DNA from: Tenrec ecaudatus
Taxonomy: Eukaryota > Chordata > Mammalia > Afrosoricida > Tenrecidae
Length of the DNA stretch: 64,000 nucleotides
Assembly: GCF_050624435.1 (NCBI RefSeq)
Contig: NC_134537.1
Coordinates: forward strand, 11,590,584-11,654,583
Reading direction: 5' to 3'
Part shown: positions 57,938 to 64,000 of the stretch, piece after piece
How the letters are laid out: every line of letters begins with the position of its first letter
Position numbering within the stretch: position 1 is the first letter of the stretch
Notes under the pieces: model-generated
What the model was told of the DNA's origin: nothing
The model's database searches: none
The model's input: the letters and a program-made list of their open reading frames with translations, nothing else
Program-made: the position numbers and the translations under genes

Positions 57938-58429
57938 CAGGGATCAGCAAACTTTAGAAATAGAAGAGTCGATCCAGTCCCTCCAAGCAACTTAAAAATG
58001 TTTCAAGAGGCATAAATATATTTTTACTGACAAATGAAATCACAAGTCTCAGACAGAGTAACATATGACAAAATAATAATCATGTATGAATTATGAAGGG
58101 TTCATGAGGTAGGGGGAGTGTGGGGGAAAATGAGCAGCCGATATTAAGGGCTCAAGTAGAAGGCAAATGTTTTGAGAATGATGATGGCAACAAATGTACA
58201 TATGTGCTTGACACAATGGATGTATGTATGGATTTTGATAAGAATTGTATGAGCTTCCAATAAAATGATTAAAAAATGAAATCACCAATCTCTGAATAAT
58301 ATCCTTTAATATGTTTTTAATAAATGAAACTATGATAGTTTTATTTTCATTTTCAAATTTACTTCAGAGCCACATATCAGTACCCAAAAAACCACATAAG
58401 GCTCACAAGCCAAAGCCTGCCAAACCTTG
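57938..58429. mobile_element. hAT transposon, OC1-like, non-autonomous
   Basis: Ends CAGGGATCAGCAAACTTT and AAAGCCTGCCAAACCTTG are imperfect terminal inverted repeats (about 12 of 18). The flanks TTCTATAT (57930-57937) and ATCTATAC (58430-58437) fit a worn 8 bp duplication, the length hAT elements make. The right subterminal block (GCCACATATCAGT, then AAGGCTCACAAGCC) resembles OposCharlie/OC1-type hATs. No transposase. A young L1 tail (58050-58274) sits inside. Confidence 0.65.
58050..58274 (+). mobile_element. L1 3' tail in hAT element
   Basis: Terminal L1 block ending GAGCTTCCAATAAAATGATT. Target duplication AATGAAATCACAAGTCT (58033-58049) and AATGAAATCACCAATCT (58275-58291), 15 of 17. Confidence 0.85.
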
Positions 58430-58441
58430 ATCTATACCAAA

Positions 58442-58606
58442 GGAGCCCTGGGGGTATTGTGGTTACATATTGGGCTGTGATCCAAATGGTCAACAGTTCC
58501 AAACCACATGGGAGGAAGACTGGGCTTTCTACTCCCGTAAACAGGTTCAATCTTGGAAACACACAGAGTGTCGCTATGAGTCAGCATTGCCTCGATGGGA
58601 GGGAGG
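58442..58606 (+). mobile_element. AfroSINE with visible tRNA-like head
   Basis: GGAGCCCTGGGGGTATTGTG head, worn B box (CAACAGTTCCAAACC), CTACTCCCGTAAACAGG, and tail GTCGCTATGAGTCAGCATTG. A (GA)n run follows at 58606-58624. Confidence 0.8.
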
Positions 58607-58624
58607 GAGAGAGAGAGAGAGAAA

Positions 58625-58732
58625 CTTTGGTAAAGATTACAACCGAGAAAACCCTACAGAACTGTTTTATTCTATAACACACTTGGGTCACGTGAATGAG
58701 AATCGATGCATTGTTTGTGGTTTTGGCAGACG
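58625..58732 (+). mobile_element. AfroSINE 3' half
   Basis: GGTAAAGATTACAACCGAGA, then GAACTGTTTTATTCTATAAC and GAATGAGAATCGATGC: SINE 3' half with RTE-like tail. Confidence 0.65.
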
Positions 58733-59375
58733 GCTCTGCAGGCCTGGCTCCTTTCCCCTCTGTTTATTTAGTGCTCACTGCTCCTTCTGCTTATTCCAAA
58801 CCTCACGAAGCACCTTGATGAAGATGGTCTTCACTTCCTCCTCAAACATCAGCTCATCCTGGGTCACAGAAGTCGTGGATGAGCCCTCCACTTGAACCCA
58901 CAATCTGTAGGCTTAGACCCACATATGAGTCTCCGTCCTACTTGGATCAGTGTTGAAGACCTATCAAACAAAGCCTGCATTTCCTGTAGGACTGAGTTGC
59001 CCTGGAAGGAAGTATATCTCCAATCTCCTTCCAGAATCTCTTCTTCCTCTTCAGAGTTCTGTACCATTTCCTCTTAATTTACTCACTTGCCTGATCTGCT
59101 TTCAGTAAGATGCCTCGATACCAGAATTATGTCCATTCTTCTCATCGAATGCTTCCTCCTCTTTCTCACAGATCTCTGTTACGGTCAGAGCCATGTGGTC
59201 CACAAGGGCGGCCACACTCAGCCAGCTCGCTCCTGTTGCAGTCTCAAGTATATGTGTGGGAACCCCACATTGCTTTCTTGATAGGCCTCTTCCCTTTGGC
59301 TTGCTCAGCCGTGGGTCTTCTCCTGCTCTCTTGTTCAGCTTCGGCAACTACTTTGCTTTGAACCTTAGCTGGCTC
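58733..59375 (-). pseudogene. Unidentified coding-like stretch, possible retrocopy
   Basis: Minus strand. I do not recognise the protein. 58864-59067 encodes an acidic segment (QNSEEEEEILEGDWRYTSFQ). 59102-59347 gives PKLNKRAGEDPRLSKPKGRG and later ALTVTEICEKEEEAFDEKNG. A third frame gives QDELMFEEEVKTIFIKVLRE and ends at TGA (58775-58777), with AATAAA 7 bases on (58763-58768). The frames change twice and include at least one stop, so if real it is a broken copy. No introns or clear polyA tail are visible. Composition is protein-like, but chance cannot be excluded. Confidence 0.3.
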
Positions 59376-59389
59376 AGGTTAACAGCGTC

Positions 59390-61600
59390 AGAATCTATGT
59401 CCAGTGGTGGGCAAAGGTCATTAAAAAAGACAAGAAGGAAAGAAAAGCTCCAAGTAGATGTCAGAAGAGGTGCCGAGACTTGCTCTTGAACATGGAGTAA
59501 CTAGAGCAAACGGGCGATGTGATGGAGGAAAAGAGCCGCACAGACCACTTCAAAGGGCAGCTCCAGAAGGCAAAGTATTACTGTGACACATGCAAAGAGC
59601 TGGAGTTGGAAAACCGGCATTAAGTTAAGAACACGCTCAGCATATGTCAAGCCAAAAGGACCAAAGAAAATATTCACACCTCGTAATTCTGAACGATTCT
59701 ATGAACAACATATTAAACAGTAAAGGAAACACCTAAGGATGGAAGGAATACACAGTCACTGTACCAAAAAGAATTGGTCAATATTTCAGCCACTTCAAGA
59801 GACAGCATATGATCAAGAAATGGTGGCACAGAAGGAAGAACTCTAAGCTGTGCCGGAGCCATTAGTGAAATACAGGGGTCCAGGAATTGACAGAATATCC
59901 ATAGGAATTTTTCAACAAACTGATGAAGCACTCATTCCTCTAGATTTTATGCCAGGCACTTTGGAAGACAGCTACCTGGACAACTGACTGGAAGAGATAC
60001 ATATGTGCTCATCCCCCCAAATGTTGACCCAACAGAATGCTGAAATTACCAAATAATATTTTAATATCACACGCAAGTAACATTTGATGAAGATAATTTA
60101 ACAATGGTTGTAATGGTATATTGTCAGGGAGCTGCCAAAAGTTCAAAGTGGATTCAGAAGAGGATTTGGAGTGAGAACTATCATTGCTGATGTTAGATGG
60201 ATCTTGACTTAAAGCAGAGAATACTGGAAAGATTTACTTGTGTTTTATTGACTATGCTAAGACCTTGGACTGTATGGATCATAACCAACAACGCCTAGCC
60301 TTGCGAAAAATGGTAATTTCAGGACCCTTCCTTGTTCTCATGCAGGACCTATAAATAAACCAAGAGGTTCAAGTAAAGTTGTTCAAAGGGATTGATATAG
60401 TTAAAGTTGATTGTGCCAACCTGGCCAATAAACACATTTGGGGTTGATAGAAGTGCAGAGAGATAAATGGCTTGGTGAGCCTTGCCTTTCTAGTTCTCGA
60501 GTCTCTTGCTTTGTGATTGTCGGGCCAGGGTGTAGCTGCCTTAGCCAGTTCCCTCTTCAGCTGGCAAGGCTCACTTCCTGCAAGACATCCCCAAGGAGAA
60601 GCCACATGGACCTGCCCTGATGCAGCCCTGGGTGTTGGAGCAGCCATGTGGAGACCCCTGCCAGCGCTGAGATGCTTACATGTTCACTGATTCTGTTTCC
60701 TCCTGCAGTCAGCATCATAGTGCACACACTATGTGAGATGGAGGAGGACTTTGTGGATTGGTGTTGGACATATGGGTTAATGTTGGACTTGTGGGCTTGG
60801 GCAGCACTGGATTAGGATGTTTTCATGATGTGCACTTACCCTTTATTATATGAAACTCTGTCTTATACATGAGTTTCTGTGGATTTGTTTCTCTAAAGTA
60901 CCCAGACTGAGACAGGGATGTTGAATGGTTTGAAATCAGGAGAGGTGTGTGTCGGGGTAGTATCTTCTCACCATACTTATTCAACCTGTATGCTGAGTAA
61001 ATCATCAGAGAAGGTGGATTGTATGAAGAAGGGCATGACCTGAGGATTGGAGGATGACACAACCCTGCTTGTTGAATGCGAGGAGCACTTGAAACACTTG
61101 TTGATGAAGATCAAGAATGGTAGCCTTTCAGAATGGATTGTAAAGAAAACCAAAGTCCTCTTAAATGGACCAATAGATAACATCATTGACCTGACCCGAG
61201 CCATGGTATTGTCCAGCGCCCCATATGCCTGTGGAATTTGGACACTGCATAAGAAAGAATGGGGAAGTACTGATATAGTTGAATTATGGTGCCGGCGGAG
61301 AACACTGAAGGTGCCCAGGTCTGCCAAAGAATACACTGATGTCTTGGAAGAAGTAAAGCCAGAGTGTCCCTGGGCATTGAGGATGGCATGTTCTCCATAG
61401 GGACGTGGTCATCGTAAGGACATCATGTGTGGCAAAGTAAAAGAGGCAGGAAGCCCCTTGATGAGATGGACTGACACCCCGGTTGCAGCCATGAGCTCAA
61501 ATACAACCATAATCGTGAGGCTGGCACAGGACCAGGCAGGGTTTGCTTCTGTTGCCCTCAGGCTTGCTATGGGCTAGAATCCACTTGATGGCACATGACA
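59390..61600 (+). mobile_element. RTE LINE split by an LTR
   Basis: RTE ORF from the endonuclease/RT linker (GATGTCAGAAGAGGTGCCGA, GCAAAGAGCTGGAGTTGGAA) through RT (GTCAGGGAGCTGCCAAAAGT, then frame FRRGF and IIADVRWIL), interrupted by the LTR at 60393-60914. It continues in the RT palm (DDTTLLVECEEHLKHLLMKI; YADD altered upstream) and C-terminal domain (ELWCRRRTLKVPRSAKEYTD). 3' end GCTATGGGCTAGAATCCACT is the SINE-like tail. Frames are broken throughout. Confidence 0.83.
60393..60914 (+). mobile_element. ERVL-like solo LTR with exact 5 bp TSD
   Basis: 522 bp from TGATATAGTTAAAGTTGATT to TACCCAGACTGAGACA. Exact duplications GGGAT at 60388-60392 and 60915-60919. RTE sequence continues on both sides. 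Confidence 0.9.
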
Positions 61601-61614
61601 AGAGTGAGTCAGAA

Positions 61615-61870
61615 TCTCCTCAGTGGAGGTAGGGTTGGGTTTTCCTGTGGAAGATTGAACAGTTGCTGTCACATGGCTTCCAATGCACGATGACCCCTGG
61701 TATTTCAGAATAGACCAGTGCCCCCATAGGGTTTGGGGTGGTGATTTTTCCAAAGTAGATCACCAGACCTTTCTTCCAAGGCACTTCTGGGTGGACTGGA
61801 ACCTCCACCCTTCCAGGGAGCAACTTAGTGTGATTTGTACAATGTGTTGTACTACCCAGAGGAGTAGAGT
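61615..61870 (-). mobile_element. AfroSINE, longer subfamily
   Basis: Minus-strand SINE: CCCCCATAGGGTTTGGGGTG, TTTTTCCAAAGTAGATCACC, CTTCTGGGTGGACTGGAACC, and head complement GTTGTACTACCCAGAGG. The 5' head resembles the partial unit at 43890-43975. Confidence 0.7.
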
Positions 61871-62217
61871 GTGACCAGGCTGCCCAGTGGGTCAAGAATA
61901 GGAGGTCTCAGCCACTCTTGACTTGGCTCCTTTCTGAGGGCTGTGTTTGCAGAGAGCCACCTTGAGGGATGAGGTATACCTGCTGCCAAACAACAGGCTC
62001 TCTAAGCTCAGCTTTCCTCTGCTGTGGTGTAACCAACCCACCATGTGTTGATGGCACCTGGGTCTGTCCGGTGGGAGGAGGACAGAGGAACTGATACGGA
62101 TGGGCCAGTGAGTGTGCTGCTGGCTGAACTACCTCCGCACACATCTGTGAAAGAGGAACAGGCTGGAATAGTTAAACCCCACCTTAGAGAGCCTGGGAAG
62201 AGCATCCAACACATGCC
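61871..62217. other. Unique sequence
   Basis: About 350 bp. Overlapping frames on both strands, none recognisable. Confidence 0.35.
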
Positions 62218-62665
62218 TGTGGTCGGGGGTGGGTGCCAGCCCATGTAAAGGCGAAACTGAGGTACAGGGAGGAAGACAGACATAACTGACAGGACAAGGA
62301 AGAGCAGAAACAGGTGGTTTATTGGGGGGGGGGGGTGCACGGAGCTCCTGGACAAGGTGCCTAGGCCTAGGCCAACAGGTAAGGGAAGTCGTATTCAGCA
62401 GCTCAGGGGAGGGTTTTTTAAAGGGGTGGTGAGGAATGTAGGGCAATTAGCATATGGGGCATGGAAACCAGGAGAATTGCTGGTCTGCTGGTCGACTCCT
62501 TGCTGCTTTCTTTGAGCCAGTAACATCTGGTTTCACTGGTTATCTTATCCAGCCCCGCTTGGTGGTCCACGTGGAGAGAGGGGGAGGGGAAGGAGGACAA
62601 GGGGAAAGGGAACAGGGGAGCAAGGACGGGAGAGGAGAGGGGGAGCCAATGGGAGGTCACCCACT
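62218..62665 (-). mobile_element. LTR-like block (tentative)
   Basis: On the minus strand: CCCATTGGCTCC (CCAAT-like), CCCTTTAAAAAACCCTCCCC (TATA-like), then AATAAA (complement near 62319) just before CCACCTGTTTCTGC. Candidate ends are TGTAATTAGTGGGTG and GGGGGTGGG...CCACA. The spacing suits an LTR promoter and R region. No duplication was found and borders are guesses. A G-run at about 62324-62335 lies next to the polyA signal. Confidence 0.35.
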
Positions 62666-64000
62666 AATTACAGGTAAAGACATACGTCACAGGAAGGGGC
62701 TGCACTATAGGTTATACAGCAATGAGAGGGGGTGGTCTAGGGACATACACGCAATAGGAAGAGGAGGGATTGGGGGTATGCATGTGGCAAGATGGATGGA
62801 TCCTAGATTCAGGATGGCAGCTTAACTTGGATGTCACAGAGCCAGTTTGATCTGTTCTCTGGCTCAACTGATAGAGACCACCTACAGGAACCAAATCAAT
62901 GACTGCAGGCCTATCCACTGTCCTTAAAAGCAGGGAGCAGGCCTACCGTAGTCTGGTGACCGACTGTCTTCAAGGAGGATGTCTGTAAGCGTCTGACCTC
63001 GCGCCACACATGCCCAGGCCAGGAGGTGGCATGTTCAAGGAACTAGAAGAAGGTAGCGAAGAGGAGAGGTAGGAAGGGGTGGCTCATGCAAGGGCTGTGT
63101 TTACAAGGCCATGAACTTAAACTAAGAATGAGGAGAACCGCTGGAGGGCTTTCAGCAGGCAGCTTGGGGTGGGTGTACGTCTGGGTGGAGCGGGGTCAGT
63201 GGGGAAAGGGCGAGGAAAGACAGGGAGGTGGGGAACATCGTGGAGAAGTATTAGCAATGCTCCAGGCCAGTGCTGGAGACAGAGGCATGAGTCGTGGTCG
63301 AGGGGTGGTCGCTGATGTCTGGGTAGATGGGGCTGTCCAGGGAGGGTTGAGTTGGAGAGTGCTAGTCACATCCTAGCAAGGAGAGTGTGGAGCAGCAGAG
63401 GGCAGTCCGAATTTGGGACAAGGATGGAGGGAGACTGGCCTTGAGTGGGATGTGAAAGGGCCAGTGGCAGAAAGCAGGTGGGAGGGGCCCCAGCTTTCTG
63501 ACCAAACAGCAGGGAAAGGTGGCCTGCAGGAACGGGAAGATCGACTTCCTGAAATGTGTGCAGACTGCAGAGCTGGGCCAGCGTAGCCCCTCCACAGCTC
63601 CGTCCTAGGCAGGTCCTGTTGTGCCAGGACGGAGGAGCAGAGCCAGGGCAGCTCACGGCACTGCCGTGACATTGGAGGGTAGAAGGTACATGCTCAGACC
63701 ACAGGGACTAGAACCAAGGGAAGGCTGGGATGCAGGGGAGGGGGGCCTTGAAGGAGTCGCAGATGCATTTAAGAACAGGTGTTGAGGGCCTATCTGGAGC
63801 CAGGCCCTGGGATCTGGACAGACACATCTTTCCTGGTGTTTTCTGAATGCAGCGTCTGGCTCAGGAGGTCGGAGGCAGAGCCCGAGGTGACTCATCTCTG
63901 TAGCTGCTGCCGGCCACACTGCAGAGACCCGAGGTGCCTGGAGGTTGGCTTTCTCTTCAAACCCGCAGTGCAGTGCAGTCTGTAAGTTTTCCTGGGCCAG
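62666..64000. other. Unique GC-richer sequence to window end
   Basis: About 1.3 kb without recognised repeats and higher in GC than the window average. Multiple opposed frames (63086-63376, 63362-63672, 63653-63985) shadow each other and none matches a known domain. It may lie near a gene outside the window, but nothing here shows that. Confidence 0.4.

Noticed and set aside
58442..58606. tRNA gene in the SINE head
   Set aside because: Only worn A/B-box-like blocks remain; no cloverleaf can be formed, and the sequence continues as an AfroSINE.
62008..62825. Several frames of 100-123 codons on both strands
   Set aside because: They overlap antisense to each other in GC-richer sequence and none resembles a known protein.
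1..64000. A novel multi-gene system such as a defence or biosynthetic locus
   Set aside because: The window is eukaryotic repeat-rich DNA without intact genes; nothing suggests co-working genes. The nearest to novelty are the ORF1-only L1, the unassigned MITE and the unidentified stretch at 58733-59375.

Overview
This is vertebrate nuclear DNA, and almost certainly from a mammal. It is made of interspersed repeats piled on one another, and I see no intact protein-coding gene, rRNA, tRNA or CRISPR array. Three repeat classes point to an afrotherian: tRNA-derived SINEs of the AfroSINE type, an RTE-type LINE of the afrotherian RTE1 kind, and a tail shared between the two. A hAT element at 36194-36662 is recognisable as SPIN, a horizontally transferred transposon known in tenrecs. 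The best single guess is therefore a tenrec such as Echinops telfairi. That is inference; no species-diagnostic gene is present.

Layout. 0.1-7.2 kb: L1 3'-untranslated copies nested in each other, with three LTRs. 7.8-10.7 kb: an L1 copy with the end of ORF2 and a roughly 2 kb 3' UTR. 11.0-12.8 kb: a solo LTR and unique sequence. 12.8-18.3 kb: one ancient L1 ORF2 broken by a SINE, two older L1 tails, and a second SINE that itself contains a younger L1 holding another L1 fragment. 18.5-29.4 kb: mostly unique sequence with scattered L1 tails, LTRs and an RTE fragment. 29.5-34.1 kb: a decayed RTE LINE carrying L1 and LTR insertions. 34.5-38.8 kb: unique DNA, SPIN, SINE and L1 pieces. 38.85-43.3 kb: an L1 derivative with a 5' UTR, a broken ORF1 and a long 3' UTR but no ORF2, resembling a half-L1 (HAL1). 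43.5-50.3 kb: SINE cluster, ancient L1 ORF2, solo LTRs. 50.3-51.3 kb: a small terminal-inverted-repeat transposon and a CpG-rich ERV1-type solo LTR. 52.2-55.1 kb: the best preserved RTE LINE, with a fresh 102 bp tandem duplication in its tail. 55.5-58.7 kb: L1, an OC1-like hAT and SINEs. 58.7-59.4 kb: an unidentified coding-like minus-strand stretch. 59.4-61.6 kb: another RTE split by an LTR. 61.6-64.0 kb: a SINE, an LTR-like block and GC-richer unique DNA.

Functionally these are parasitic parts rather than cooperating genes. L1 (ORF1p, ORF2p) would have mobilised the 5'-truncated L1 tails and the ORF1-only element. The RTE LINE would have mobilised the AfroSINEs, whose 3' ends resemble its own. 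The LTRs are remnants of endogenous retroviruses, and no retroviral internal gene was found. Target-site duplications (TSDs), read by eye, support many of the insertions and give their relative order.
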